This document shows positions 14,674 through 24,380 of a DNA stretch of 38,062 bases, in pieces. The position numbers were made by a program, and so were the translations under genes. This DNA is from Planctomyces sp. (GTDB taxonomy: Bacteria > Planctomycetota > Planctomycetia > Planctomycetales > Planctomycetaceae): positions 1 to 38,062 of the forward strand of contig JAEUIH010000071.1 of NCBI GenBank assembly GCA_016795105.1, written 5' to 3'. Every line of letters starts with the position of its first letter. Position 1 is the stretch's first letter. The notes under the pieces were generated by a model. It worked only from the letters and a program-made list of their open reading frames with translations. It did not search any database and was not told where the DNA came from.

Positions 14674-16062
14674 ATGGAAACCAGGCGGTTGATTCTTGGG
14701 GTATTCGTTTGGCTGTTGGCCGCGGGCGCAGGCTACCTGGCCGTCACGCGCCAGCTGGCAACCGTGGACAGTTCCATTGGTGAAATGCAGTCCGGGATGA
14801 CTCAGTGGATCACCGGTCAGCAAACGAAGATCGCCGTAATAGCAAAAAAGCCAGTCGCTCTGGCGGTTGGCGATCCGGTGTTTCTGAAGCAGGAGGATGG
14901 AACTTATCGGCAAGTGGGAAGAGTTCGCAGTAACTCGGGCGCACCGATCACCACGCATCTCACAAAAGCCGCGACACTGGAAGTCTACGATTCAGCATTG
15001 TCGAGTTTTCGTGACGGGTACGAAATTCGGTATTATGGTGCCCCGATTACGCTGGACTGGGTTGCGAAAACCATGCTTCCTCCAGAGAAGCAGAAGTTGA
15101 TTGCACAGACCATCGCCGACGACTGGAAGCTGCATCAGAACGAAATCATTGAAAAGCTGACACCGCTGGTGGAGCAGAGTGTTCAGAGATCCGTTTCAAT
15201 TGTGGAAGCAGAGCTGCCCAGGTCGATCGAGCGTCATCGAGCGGACTTCACGAAACTTGGAGACCGGTACAAATCTGAAATCGTCCGGGAGCAGATGATT
15301 CCCCTGGCCCAGGAACGGATACTGCCGATCATTCAGGAAGAGGTCAGGCCTCTGGCAGGTGACATCGGCAGAGAGCTCTGGAATCGCGTTTCGCTTTGGT
15401 CGTTTACGTGGCGTTATCTCTACGATGCATCACCGCTCCCGGAAAGAAATGTTCTGAAACAGGAGTTCGATCGATTTCTTGAAGTGGAAGCCATGCCATT
15501 GCTGGAAGCGAAGACACCGGAGTTCGTGGCTGTCACTGAAAAGATCATGAATCGACTGAGCCGTGATCCGGTCGTCAACGAGACAATGAGAAAGAACTTT
15601 CGCAATGTCGCGAGTGATCCGGAGCTGCATCGGATTGTCTGGGATGTGATTGAAGAGTCCATCGTTCGAAACGTTGAGCTGCGGGAAGCACTCCGAGCCG
15701 AATGGAAACGACCGGAGGTGCAACAGACGATTGAGGTGATGTCGACACGGTTTGAACCGACCGCCCGAAAGATTGGCGACCTGATTGTGGGATCGCGGGA
15801 AAAGGGAGTGACTCCGGAATTTGCAAGGATTCTGCGAGTGCAGATACTTGTCAAAGATCGCCGCTGGCTGATCCTGCACCCCAAAGAGCGGCAACCTTCG
15901 GAACTCGCACAGCCGGACCGCTCACAGCAGGCACCAGGTCAAACGCAGGCACAGAAAGATGCTTCGCAGGTTCCTCAAACTCTGGTGGAAGCTACCGACG
16001 TTATGCCGTTTCCTCTCGTGTTCGAAGGAAGCCAGCAGAGTCCGCTGTCAAAGATTCAATGA
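14674..16062 (+). CDS. Single-span periplasmic protein, putative MCE-like partner of the following ABC transporter
   Basis: Frame open from 14617, but ATG at 14674 precedes a clear N-terminal membrane span (RRLILGVFVWLLAAGAGYLAV), so 462 residues are proposed. After the span comes a short strand-rich domain with GDPVFLKQEDGTYRQVGRV (about residues 66-84), reminiscent of the VxxxGVxVGKV strand of MCE/MlaD domains. Most of the rest is long amphipathic helix (about 130-400), and the C-terminus is Gln/Ser-rich. It lies 32 bases before the fused MlaF-MlaE-like gene and is probably co-transcribed. I infer a periplasmic bridge for lipid transport; the MCE match is weak. Confidence 0.65.
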   Translation: METRRLILGVFVWLLAAGAGYLAVTRQLATVDSSIGEMQSGMTQWITGQQTKIAVIAKKPVALAVGDPVFLKQEDGTYRQVGRVRSNSGAPITTHLTKAATLEVYDSALSSFRDGYEIRYYGAPITLDWVAKTMLPPEKQKLIAQTIADDWKLHQNEIIEKLTPLVEQSVQRSVSIVEAELPRSIERHRADFTKLGDRYKSEIVREQMIPLAQERILPIIQEEVRPLAGDIGRELWNRVSLWSFTWRYLYDASPLPERNVLKQEFDRFLEVEAMPLLEAKTPEFVAVTEKIMNRLSRDPVVNETMRKNFRNVASDPELHRIVWDVIEESIVRNVELREALRAEWKRPEVQQTIEVMSTRFEPTARKIGDLIVGSREKGVTPEFARILRVQILVKDRRWLILHPKERQPSELAQPDRSQQAPGQTQAQKDASQVPQTLVEATDVMPFPLVFEGSQQSPLSKIQ

Positions 16063-16094
16063 TCCGCCAAACGATCGTCCATCTTCCATGAACC

Positions 16095-17789
16095 ATGGAA
16101 AGTCTCATGTCCGTCAGTTCGGAAACTCATTCTCAAAACACGACATCGATTCAGAATTCCGGCCATGGAACCAGAATCCAGCTGAGATCGCTGAACGTCG
16201 AAGCGGGTGGCAAACCGTTGCTGAAGAATGTCTCGATTGACTTTCAGCCTGGCGAAATCACCTTACTGCTGGGCTGTTCCGGGGTGGGGAAATCCGTTCT
16301 TCTGCGAATCATGGCAGGATTGATTGAGAAAAGCCGTCGTGGAATTGATTACTCGGGGACGATTGAATTTGCGGAGCCGGATGGGACTCATCATTCAGAA
16401 GGCAGTCATCGAAGTCCCGTAGCTGTCGTCTTCCAGAGCTTTGCATTGCTGGATGAGCTGACTCCCGTGCAGAACGTTCGAATCGCAATCGACCATATCC
16501 GAAAGCGTCGTGCAGGTGCGACGACTGCGTCTTCAGGGACTGCCTCACAGGAACTGACGAGTGAGCAAAAGGCAGCGAAGCGGCTGGAAGATCTTCGAGT
16601 CCCCACAGACCGACCGACAGCGGTTTTGAGTGGAGGTCAGCGACAGCGACTGGCGATTGCCCGGGCTGTGGCGATGGAATCCGATGTGATCTTCTACGAC
16701 GAACCAACTTCAGGACTCGATGTCAATACGGCCACACAGGTGGCCCAGCTGATTCGCGAAACACACGATCGGTTTTCACGTACTTCAGTAATTGTTACAC
16801 ACGACTACGAAGCACTGAGTCGGATTGCGGATCGAATCTATGTGCTGGATCACGCCAACTATCAGCTTCGGGAAGTGACGAGAGACCAATGGGGCGACTT
16901 GCCTCGATTCCTCGGTACTCCACCAGCCTCTGCACACGACTCCGAACCCCGGCCCCGACGTTCAAAGCTGCGATCACTCGTCGATACCGTCGCAACTGCG
17001 GCGATTGCCAGCGGACGCGCTGCGGAAGAAGTGATTCTGCTGCCGTGGTCGTTGTTGCCTTTGTGGAGAAGTGTTTATTGGGGCCTCCAGTCGACTTTGC
17101 ATTATGTTCGCCTTGTTGCCGGAGTGTCTGCTTGTGCGTATATCGCGATTGCCGGGATGATCATTGGCTTCGTTGCACAGGACTTTATCTTTCGCTATCT
17201 CCCGTTCCGCCAGTTTACGGAACCGTTGCTGACTGAGAATCTGCTGCATGCGACAGGATTCTCTTTGTATCGTTTCCTTGTCCCGATCCTTTCAACGATT
17301 CTGGTAGCCGCCCGATCCGGGGCAGCGGTGGCGGCCGACGTTGGCAGCAAGGTTTATGGGAACCAGATCGACGCAATGAAGACGATGGGGATCAATCCGG
17401 TTCGCACTTTGCGAACACCGATTCTGTATGCCTTCCTGTTGGGAACTCCGGTGCTCTGTTTTCTGAGTTACGTCGTAGCGAGTATCACAGCGGCATTTGC
17501 TTTTATGCTGACCCATCCGGAGCTCGGAATCGCGTTTTGGGATTCACACTTCCACCAGTATCTTTCGAGTCCCGATGGGGGCATGTTTCGGGGGACGAAC
17601 TGGTTGATTGCAAAGTTGTTCACCTGCGGGGCGGGTATTGGGATGATTTCCTGGCGATTTGGAACGACCCCCAAGTTTTCAGGCCCGGACATAAGTCGAG
17701 GAGTAACTCAGACAATCTTATGGTCCACTTTGTTTGTTCTGTTTGTTCACTTCATTTACTCGCTCTTTGAATTCACAGCGCCGGTGTAG
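16095..17789 (+). CDS. ABC transporter: ATPase fused to MlaE-type permease
   Basis: A 564-residue protein. Residues 30-260 form an ABC ATPase with Walker A GCSGVGKS (about 59-66), Q-loop VVFQSFALLDELT, signature LSGGQRQR (about 177), Walker B VIFYDEPTSGLD and H-loop VTHD. Residues 300-564 form an MlaE/YrbE permease with 5-6 membrane spans and the characteristic segment ARSGAAVAADVGSKVYGNQIDAMKTMGI. In most Gram-negatives MlaF and MlaE are separate genes; here they are one chain. The likely role is phospholipid transport across the envelope. A second ATG at 16107 is an alternative start. Confidence 0.9.
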   Translation: MESLMSVSSETHSQNTTSIQNSGHGTRIQLRSLNVEAGGKPLLKNVSIDFQPGEITLLLGCSGVGKSVLLRIMAGLIEKSRRGIDYSGTIEFAEPDGTHHSEGSHRSPVAVVFQSFALLDELTPVQNVRIAIDHIRKRRAGATTASSGTASQELTSEQKAAKRLEDLRVPTDRPTAVLSGGQRQRLAIARAVAMESDVIFYDEPTSGLDVNTATQVAQLIRETHDRFSRTSVIVTHDYEALSRIADRIYVLDHANYQLREVTRDQWGDLPRFLGTPPASAHDSEPRPRRSKLRSLVDTVATAAIASGRAAEEVILLPWSLLPLWRSVYWGLQSTLHYVRLVAGVSACAYIAIAGMIIGFVAQDFIFRYLPFRQFTEPLLTENLLHATGFSLYRFLVPILSTILVAARSGAAVAADVGSKVYGNQIDAMKTMGINPVRTLRTPILYAFLLGTPVLCFLSYVVASITAAFAFMLTHPELGIAFWDSHFHQYLSSPDGGMFRGTNWLIAKLFTCGAGIGMISWRFGTTPKFSGPDISRGVTQTILWSTLFVLFVHFIYSLFEFTAPV

Positions 17790-17941
17790 TGAGGCAACGC
17801 GAGGAACTGAACAAGGAACAGGAACCTGCGGAACCGTCAAAATGGTGAAAGACTCAGAGGTTTTCTGATTGCGGGCCGGGAAATTGAAGGGCATAATCGC
17901 AGCACCCTTCTGTGATCCTCTCTTTTCGGGAAGTCTGTCCC

Positions 17942-19495
17942 ATGCTGCGTTTCTTCACGGCAGTTGCCTGCTGCGTGTTTGTTTGTTCAGCCAATGTTTT
18001 TGGCGGACTCGAACTTCCAGCCATGTTTTCAGAGTCCATGGTTCTGCAGCGAGAGCAGCCTGTGAAGATCTGGGGCTGGGCAGATGCTCAGAGTACCGTG
18101 GTCGTTGAAATGAACGGCCAGACATCAAAGACGCAGGTGGGCGATGACGGTCGCTGGTCCGTCACTCTTTCACCGATGATGGCAGGAGGACCATATGAGT
18201 TGAAGGTCACGTCCGGAGTCGAGAGCATAGCGATTCGGGACGTGCTGATCGGCGAAGTGTGGTTGTGTTCCGGTCAGTCCAATATGGCAATGACGGTAAC
18301 GGGCGTGGAGAATTCCGCAGAAGAGATTGGAACTGCAGAGCTGCCACAGATTCGAATGTTCTTTGTGAAATCTCCTCACGCCACGGAACCGCAGCTTCGT
18401 TGTGAAGGAAGCTGGTCGGTGTGTACACCTTCATCGGTACCGACGTTTTCGGCTACAGCGTTTTTCTTTGGTCGCCGCCTTCATCAGGAACTCAATGTCC
18501 CGATTGGTCTGATCAATTCTTCGGTTGGCGGAACATCGATTGAATCGTGGACGAGCCTTGAAGGGCAGAAGAATGTGCATGAACTCCAGCCCCGACTTGA
18601 GGCCTGGCAACAGGAAGATGCGGCTTACTCTCCGGATGCAGCGAAACGTGAATACGAGCGTCAGGTGATTGCATGGGAACAGCATCGAATAGAAGCTGAA
18701 GGACGAGGTGAGAAGCCTCGACGACGTCCCCAGGTGGCGGTTCAGCCTCACAACAATCGCAACTACCCGTCAAACCTGTTTAATGGCAAGATCGCTCCAC
18801 TGGCTGGTTACACACTTCGAGGTGTGATCTGGTACCAGGGCGAGAACGCGGCATATCGAGGGTTCTCTCATCTCTATCAACATCAGCTAAGAACACTGAT
18901 CAGGGACTGGAGAACTCACTGGGCTGACGATTCGCTTCCGTTCGCATGGGTGCAGCTTCCTGAGTTCCGTGCACCGCAACAGGAACCATCGGAAACAACC
19001 GGATGGGTTCAGGTTCAGGAAGGTATGAAAAAGTGCCTTACGATCCCACACACTGGAATGGCCGTCACGATTGGACTTGGAGCTGCGGATGATATCCATC
19101 CACGGAACAAGCAGGAAGTTGGGTATCGACTGGCACAATGGGCGCTTTCAGACGTTTATGGAAAGACCCTGGTCGCAATGGGGCCTGTGTATCAATCCTG
19201 TGAACGAAACGGGAATCAAATGGTGCTGACCTTTGATTTCGCTGGGGAAGGACTCCAATCCTCCACACCGGAACTCGAGGGGTTTGCGATTGCCGGACCT
19301 GATCGAGTCTTTCATTGGGCTAAGGCACGACTGGACGGCAGCAAGGTCACTGTCTGGCATGACGACGTGCCGGATCCTCAGAGCGTTCGTTATGCGTGGG
19401 CATCAAATCCGAAGCACAGCCTGCGGAATTCTGCGGGATTGCCAGCATCACCATTTCGAACAGACGACTGGGAAGAGAAAGTGCGTCAGGATTGA
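17942..19495 (+). CDS. Secreted sialate O-acetylesterase-like SGNH hydrolase
   Basis: A 517-residue protein starting at the ATG at 17942, whose signal peptide (LRFFTAVACCVFVCSANVFG) fits better than the longer frame from 17912. The SGNH block I motif is SGQSNM (Ser near residue 110), block III is GVIWYQGENA (about 290) and the Asp-His pair is DDIHP (about 382). This family removes O-acetyl groups from sialic acids or, in planctomycetes, probably from other acetylated glycans. A 150-base gap separates it from the ABC gene. Confidence is high for the family, low for the substrate. Confidence 0.9.
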   Translation: MLRFFTAVACCVFVCSANVFGGLELPAMFSESMVLQREQPVKIWGWADAQSTVVVEMNGQTSKTQVGDDGRWSVTLSPMMAGGPYELKVTSGVESIAIRDVLIGEVWLCSGQSNMAMTVTGVENSAEEIGTAELPQIRMFFVKSPHATEPQLRCEGSWSVCTPSSVPTFSATAFFFGRRLHQELNVPIGLINSSVGGTSIESWTSLEGQKNVHELQPRLEAWQQEDAAYSPDAAKREYERQVIAWEQHRIEAEGRGEKPRRRPQVAVQPHNNRNYPSNLFNGKIAPLAGYTLRGVIWYQGENAAYRGFSHLYQHQLRTLIRDWRTHWADDSLPFAWVQLPEFRAPQQEPSETTGWVQVQEGMKKCLTIPHTGMAVTIGLGAADDIHPRNKQEVGYRLAQWALSDVYGKTLVAMGPVYQSCERNGNQMVLTFDFAGEGLQSSTPELEGFAIAGPDRVFHWAKARLDGSKVTVWHDDVPDPQSVRYAWASNPKHSLRNSAGLPASPFRTDDWEEKVRQD

Positions 19496-19508
19496 CGAGT
19501 GCCTCTGA

Positions 19509-20927
19509 TCAGGCGGATTCTGTTGCAGACAATTCGCGAACGATGGAGGTCGATGTCGTTGAAGTGGATTCCCGATGTCTTGGTTCTGCCATTAACCATG
19601 TCTGCCATGCGCCGACTCCGGTAATAACAGCGACGACCAGAAATGGAACTGTATAGCCGAACCAGGACACGAGCCCACCAACCAGTGGTGACAGGAAGAA
19701 TGGAACGGCCATGCAGAAGGTCAGGGTGCTCAGGTAACCGGGGTGATGCTCACGATGAATTAACTCCAGCGTATGATTCATCAGCATCCGGTAGGTCACG
19801 GGGACAACACCGATCCAGAAGAATGTTGCAGCGAACCAGTCAACTTTTCCCCAGCGAGCTGTGATCAAAGCGAGGATCGGTGCGATCATTGAGAATGAAG
19901 TCAGGAGCCGCAGCGAAGCGCGTGTGCCGAAGGCATCTGCAATTCGACCTGAGATACTGCTGAAGACTGCGGCCCCGACATGCTGGGCGATCACCCATGA
20001 CATCAGGAGAACGGGTGCAGACCCCGGCATCTTCATTCCCAAATCCTGATAGTGTGGAAACAGAATCTGTGAAAACACAAAACACGCCGCAATCAGACAG
20101 ACTCTCCGAAGTGCGGGATCCAGCCGCAGTCTTTGGACGATGCTTTGAAAGTGATCTCGCCTTCGAGTAATCACGACCGTGGGTCCGGCATCCGGCTGTT
20201 CACGGAGGAACCAGACTGCACAGCTACTGATCATCATCGTGGTGCCGACGAACAGAAAGATCTTTGCGTAGGTAAGACCATCAGCTTCGTTGAGCCATCT
20301 TCTGAGCAGCCATAAAGCGAGTGTCACAGCGAAAAATGTCCCAACGACACTGGCCACTCCGGTCAGCAGACCGCGGCGATTGACGGGGATCAGCTTACCC
20401 TGAACGGTACTGAACGTGGTTTCGTTGACGCCGTGCAGGCAGAAGAACAAAGCGTATGCGCCGAGATAGGCCCAGGAGAACCATGAGGGCATTTTGCCGC
20501 CACACACCCAAACAGCCATTCCCAGTACAACAAACGGCATTCCCATCAGAAATGTCGTTCGACTAAGCCACGCGCTCTTTTTTGTGGCTCTGGCAAGTCC
20601 ATCTGAAAGGATCAATGGGGCCATGGACTGCCCGGCTCGGTTCAACAGGGGCAGCATCCCTCGAATAAAACCGGAATCCGTGAGCGTTGACAGGAAAGCG
20701 GGCATAATGACGCTTTCCGTCTTGAAGAACCATGCGACGCGGAAAATCACCTGGTGGAGAACGAGTATTGACAGGTTCCAGGTCGAAGATGCGGGAGAAA
20801 CGTCGGATTGTAGCTTTTTTTCGACAACCAAATTGTGGAATCCCGTGTCGTTTTCCCGGTGAGTTTTCCGGTTCTGGCATAGGCTTTGCGAACCCTGAAC
20901 CGGACAAACATCCCTATCACGGCTCAC
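19509..20927 (-). CDS. Major facilitator superfamily transporter
   Basis: About 11-12 hydrophobic segments with the typical cytoplasmic loop in the middle (RREQPDAGPTVVITRRR region). The listed start is GTG at 20927, but the first 30-35 residues are hydrophilic and overlap the region upstream of the divergent ATP-grasp gene; a TTG at 20831 or a later codon may be the true start. Loop motifs NRRGLLTGVASVVG and GRIADAFGTRASLR fit MFS. The substrate cannot be told. Its stop lies 13 bases from the stop of the esterase gene, the two converging. Confidence 0.85.
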   Translation of the reverse strand: MSRDRDVCPVQGSQSLCQNRKTHRENDTGFHNLVVEKKLQSDVSPASSTWNLSILVLHQVIFRVAWFFKTESVIMPAFLSTLTDSGFIRGMLPLLNRAGQSMAPLILSDGLARATKKSAWLSRTTFLMGMPFVVLGMAVWVCGGKMPSWFSWAYLGAYALFFCLHGVNETTFSTVQGKLIPVNRRGLLTGVASVVGTFFAVTLALWLLRRWLNEADGLTYAKIFLFVGTTMMISSCAVWFLREQPDAGPTVVITRRRDHFQSIVQRLRLDPALRRVCLIAACFVFSQILFPHYQDLGMKMPGSAPVLLMSWVIAQHVGAAVFSSISGRIADAFGTRASLRLLTSFSMIAPILALITARWGKVDWFAATFFWIGVVPVTYRMLMNHTLELIHREHHPGYLSTLTFCMAVPFFLSPLVGGLVSWFGYTVPFLVVAVITGVGAWQTWLMAEPRHRESTSTTSTSIVRELSATESA

Positions 20928-20937
20928 GGGGTGCTCA

Positions 20938-22323
20938 ATGTTACGAGAAAATCCGGCTTCTGTGTCAAAAAATCACTCACTTGATCTGACTCCGTTCGAA
21001 TTGGTTCCAACTCGACAGAGCGAGCGTCTGCTGAACTCATCGGCAGCACCCGCCTCAAAAGTTGGCAATCATTCTGCGGAAGTGCAGAGCCAGATTTCAC
21101 TTCAGGCGGCCGGAGAAACCGTGTTTCCGGTGACCGGCAATTCGTTTCAGCGGCTTGAAGCAGACCGAATCAGCCGACTTTCCAGCGGATTGAAACAGCG
21201 TTTCGACGCGATCAACGCATTCTTTAATGATGTGCTGACGAACGGCAATCGTCCTGCGTTTCTCAACCGTTGCCCCATCGCGGCTCAGATTGTCGAGAAG
21301 ATCCCCAGAAGCGTTTTGGGGATGCGACCGTCGGGCGGCGCATGGACATGGATGGAATCCACGGATCTGTTCATACACCAGAATGGTGAGCCGATTCTGC
21401 TGGATCATAACTTCGCCTGCCCAGTTGGGCTTCATCGACTCCATGAGTTGATCGAAAATTATCACGGGAATGCTTCAATCGTTTCCAACTGGCTGAGTGG
21501 AACGATTTCCAGCCAGTGTCGCTCGGGCAGCACGCCCGGAAAAGCGTCAGACGGTGGTGGAAAATCCGGCAATCCTCCAATCGCGATTCTGGATGCCGGC
21601 ACGTTTAGTCCGGCACTGCGGGAGAATGAGTTCATCGCTGAATGTGCGGGTGGCAGTCTGATTCGAAACCGAGATCTTTTGGTTCGGCCAGATGGACTGT
21701 ACATCATCCTGCAGGGTCGAATGCAGAAGCTGGATGTCCTCATTCGCCGAATCGACGATGACCTGCTGGATCCGAATTGCTTTCGCCCGGATTCATTGAT
21801 CGGAGTTCCAGGGCTCGTGCGTCTCTGCCGCAATGGGGGGGCTCGTGTCATGAACACACCAGGAACTGGATTGATTGGAAATCGAGCAATCGCTGCATTA
21901 ATTCCGGAGATGATCCGTCATTACCTCAGGGAGACGCCGGAACTGAGATCGGTTCCGACACTGTTGTGTGGCAATCTGGGCGATCGCGACGTTATCCTCG
22001 GTGACCTGAATAACTTCGCTGTTCGAACCATCGATCCGCTTCACCCGGCTCGTCCATTCTTTGGTTCAACCGCGACGGCCACTGAGAAAAGTGATTTGAC
22101 GGCTCGGCTGCTGAAAGACCCTCGAAATTATGTTGCTCGGCCTCTGTTGCCGAAGGAAGAACTTCATGTCTGCGGCGGATTTAACCTTCGAGTGTTTTCC
22201 AGCTGCGGACAGGGATTTTCATTGTTGCCAGCTGGAATTGGCAGACCTGCTCAGCCGGACGGCGGTGCGACACTCGCAGTGGTGAGTGATCCCACAGCAT
22301 TTGCCGTATCCCTGGAAGGCTAG
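20938..22323 (+). CDS. Circularly permuted ATP-grasp protein
   Basis: A 461-residue protein. The segment GVPGLVRLCRNGGARVMNTPGTGLIGNRAIAALIPEM (about 297-333, in pieces) corresponds to the known G-x-G-x-V-x-N-x-x-G-S-G block of circularly permuted ATP-grasp proteins (CP_ATPgrasp), and LCGNLGDRDVILGDL follows. Members often sit next to alpha-E and transglutaminase-like genes and are thought to form peptide or amide bonds; here no such partner is adjacent, and the lone copy is unusual. The N-terminal 60 residues are low in complexity. It is divergent to the MFS gene. Confidence 0.75.
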   Translation: MLRENPASVSKNHSLDLTPFELVPTRQSERLLNSSAAPASKVGNHSAEVQSQISLQAAGETVFPVTGNSFQRLEADRISRLSSGLKQRFDAINAFFNDVLTNGNRPAFLNRCPIAAQIVEKIPRSVLGMRPSGGAWTWMESTDLFIHQNGEPILLDHNFACPVGLHRLHELIENYHGNASIVSNWLSGTISSQCRSGSTPGKASDGGGKSGNPPIAILDAGTFSPALRENEFIAECAGGSLIRNRDLLVRPDGLYIILQGRMQKLDVLIRRIDDDLLDPNCFRPDSLIGVPGLVRLCRNGGARVMNTPGTGLIGNRAIAALIPEMIRHYLRETPELRSVPTLLCGNLGDRDVILGDLNNFAVRTIDPLHPARPFFGSTATATEKSDLTARLLKDPRNYVARPLLPKEELHVCGGFNLRVFSSCGQGFSLLPAGIGRPAQPDGGATLAVVSDPTAFAVSLEG

Positions 22324-22349
22324 CGCCAGACAGATCAGACAGATCAGGC

Positions 22350-22976
22350 CTACGGCGTGAGAGGCTTCTCTTCGCCGTGGATGAGTCTTCGGATGTTGGA
22401 GCGATGTCTCCAGATAATGAGCGCAGGGATCACCAGAGAAAACGCGGTCAGTGAAATCTGATTGCTTTCCCAGGCGGTCTTGTAATTCAATGCGAAGTAG
22501 GCCACGGTATAAACCAGAGATGCGATGAGCGAACCTAGTCCCACGATCCGAGTGATACCAACAACGACGGCAAAGGCAGCGAAAGCGATCAACGAGGGAA
22601 TTGGTCCAAGGACCAGCACGACTCCGAGCGCGGTGGCAACGCCCTTGCCGCCCCGGAGCTTCAAATAGACGGGGTACATGTGGCCAATCACAGCTGCGAG
22701 TCCGGAAAGGACCGCCGCATGTGTCGCCAATTGTCCATCAGATTCACTGGTCACGACAGCTTTTGTGATCAATACCGGGCAAAGTCCTTTGAGTGCATCC
22801 AATACCAGCACGACTGAGCCCCAGCGCCAGCCAAGCACCCGGGCCACATTTGTCGCACCAATATTTCCGCTTCCGTGATTTCGGATGTCGTCTTTCATGG
22901 CGATGCGACCGGCAAGGTAGCCGAACGGGATTCCGCCAATCAAAAACGCAAGGACCATCAAAGCGAAAATCATCAT
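22350..22976 (-). CDS. plsY: Acyl-phosphate:glycerol-3-phosphate acyltransferase
   Basis: A 208-residue inner-membrane protein from the ATG at 22976 (the frame stays open to 23039). PlsY transfers the acyl group from acyl-phosphate to glycerol 3-phosphate, the first step of phospholipid synthesis. The conserved loops are present: GSGNIGATNV near residue 37, HMYPVYLKLRGGKGVAT near 104, and a C-terminal RHRSNIRRLIHGEE. Five to six membrane spans fit the family. It starts ten bases past the stop of the EVE-domain gene, so the two are probably co-transcribed. Confidence 0.95.
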   Translation of the reverse strand: MMIFALMVLAFLIGGIPFGYLAGRIAMKDDIRNHGSGNIGATNVARVLGWRWGSVVLVLDALKGLCPVLITKAVVTSESDGQLATHAAVLSGLAAVIGHMYPVYLKLRGGKGVATALGVVLVLGPIPSLIAFAAFAVVVGITRIVGLGSLIASLVYTVAYFALNYKTAWESNQISLTAFSLVIPALIIWRHRSNIRRLIHGEEKPLTP

Positions 22977-22986
22977 AAAGCGAACT

Positions 22987-23478
22987 TCAATTTTTGGTGT
23001 GGGAATTTTCGAGGGCGGCAGCGAGTTCCAGGACGGCATTCCACTCTGCCTCAGTCACTGGCTGAATCGAAAGTCGACTGCCTTTTCTGAGAACCATCAT
23101 GCCCTGAGTGATCGGACGTTTCTCCAGATCTCGTCGAGTCACCGGTGTGGAAAATGACTTCTGCAGTCGGATATCGACCATGTACCAAACCGGTGAAGAC
23201 TCGGTGCTTGCTTCATCAAAGTAAGGATGACCGGCTTCCCATGCAAAATGATCGGGGTAGCCGGCTTTCACAACCTCTGCTGTTCCCGCGATACACATCG
23301 GTTCGGAGCGGCTGTGATAGAACAGCACTCCGTCACCTTTCCGAACATCATCACGAAGGAAGTTTCTTGCCTGATAGTTTCGAACTCCTTCCCAGGTTGT
23401 GCGGCGACCCGGCTGGGCGGCGAGATCCTGTATGGAAAAGACATCCGGTTCGGATTTGAAGAGCCAGTAGTTGGGCAT
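22987..23478 (-). CDS. EVE-domain protein (PUA-like reader)
   Basis: A 163-residue protein when started at the ATG at 23478 (MPNYWLFKSEPDVFSIQDL...); the longer frame to 23805 has no domain character. The opening YWLFKSEPDxxS and the later WEGVRNYQARNFLR and GDGVLFYHSR are the hallmarks of EVE domains, PUA-like folds that bind modified bases in DNA or RNA and often accompany restriction or defence systems. Near the end KRPITQGMMVLRKGSRLSI is also typical. Position just ahead of plsY suggests a housekeeping context rather than a defence island. Confidence 0.92.
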   Translation of the reverse strand: MPNYWLFKSEPDVFSIQDLAAQPGRRTTWEGVRNYQARNFLRDDVRKGDGVLFYHSRSEPMCIAGTAEVVKAGYPDHFAWEAGHPYFDEASTESSPVWYMVDIRLQKSFSTPVTRRDLEKRPITQGMMVLRKGSRLSIQPVTEAEWNAVLELAAALENSHTKN

Positions 23479-23716
23479 GTCTCGACGTTGCTGATGAATG
23501 CGTTTTCGAATGACAACAGAATTAAAGTGCAACTGCGGTTCGCTCAGACAATCTGTCGGCGGACTTTGTTCCCGCTGATTTAACGTCGTCTGACAACCTT
23601 GTCTTGTGAGCAGTTTGATCGACTGAGGAGACTTCGGCAACCCACACCGTAGCGAATCATCACAGGAGCCAGTATGCTCTCCGCCCCTCAGGAATCCATC
23701 GTCGTCAGCTGAAGTT

Positions 23717-24343
23717 ATGGTAAACATGGACGAAAAAGAGAAAACGCAGCGAACCAGATCATCACCGGCTCTCCAGTGGCATCTTTCGGACGAAAATCGT
23801 TCCAAAGTCCCCTGGGAAATTGTCCTTTGCGGGGATCTGACGGATCGACAGGCGGATTTGCTCGACCGACTGACCGAAGTTCCTCCACGAAGTCGCGGGA
23901 TTCTCTACTTCGATTCGTGCGGGGGCAGCGTCTACACCGGACTCGCACTTGCAACACTCATTCGTACTCGCCAGCTCAAGGTGACCGCAGTTGTAATCGG
24001 CGAATGCTCATCGGCTGCCCTGCTTCCGTTCGCGGCCTGTGCACCGCGTTTTGTGACTCGACAGGCGACCCTCCTGTTTCATCCGATGCGGTGGCAGTCA
24101 GAAGAAGATGTCCGTCTTGAAGAAGCCACGGAGTGGGCGAGGCATTTTAAGCACCTCGAAGGCGACCTTGACCAGATTCTGGTCAAACTTCTACCCCTTG
24201 AACTCAGCGCTCTGCACCGGTGGACTCGACCAGGCCGGTTCGTCACCGGACAGGAAATTGCCGATGTGGGCCTTGCGACTTTGTTCGACCCATTTGACAC
24301 CGGCGATCCGTGGACGAGAATCCGCAGTGCATCTAAAGCGTAA
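23717..24343 (+). CDS. ClpP-like serine protease (S14/SDH fold)
   Basis: A 208-residue soluble protein. The opening strand WEIVLCGDLTDRQADLL, then LYFDSCGGSVYTGLALATLIRT, matches ClpP (xLxSPGGxxxxGxxIxxxI). The nucleophile is in GECSSAALLPFAA (about residue 97) and the His in LLFHPM (about 122). The C-terminal FVTGQEIADVGLATLFD fits the end of the fold. Length is close to ClpP. The glycine-rich loop has DSCGGS instead of SPGGS, and the usual GxASxAA has become GECSSAA, so it is a divergent member. ATG at 23717 or 23726. A possible partner AAA unfoldase is not in this window. Confidence 0.82.
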   Translation: MVNMDEKEKTQRTRSSPALQWHLSDENRSKVPWEIVLCGDLTDRQADLLDRLTEVPPRSRGILYFDSCGGSVYTGLALATLIRTRQLKVTAVVIGECSSAALLPFAACAPRFVTRQATLLFHPMRWQSEEDVRLEEATEWARHFKHLEGDLDQILVKLLPLELSALHRWTRPGRFVTGQEIADVGLATLFDPFDTGDPWTRIRSASKA

Positions 24344-24380
24344 CAGGCACGAAATCTCAGACATGACAAGGACCTGAATT

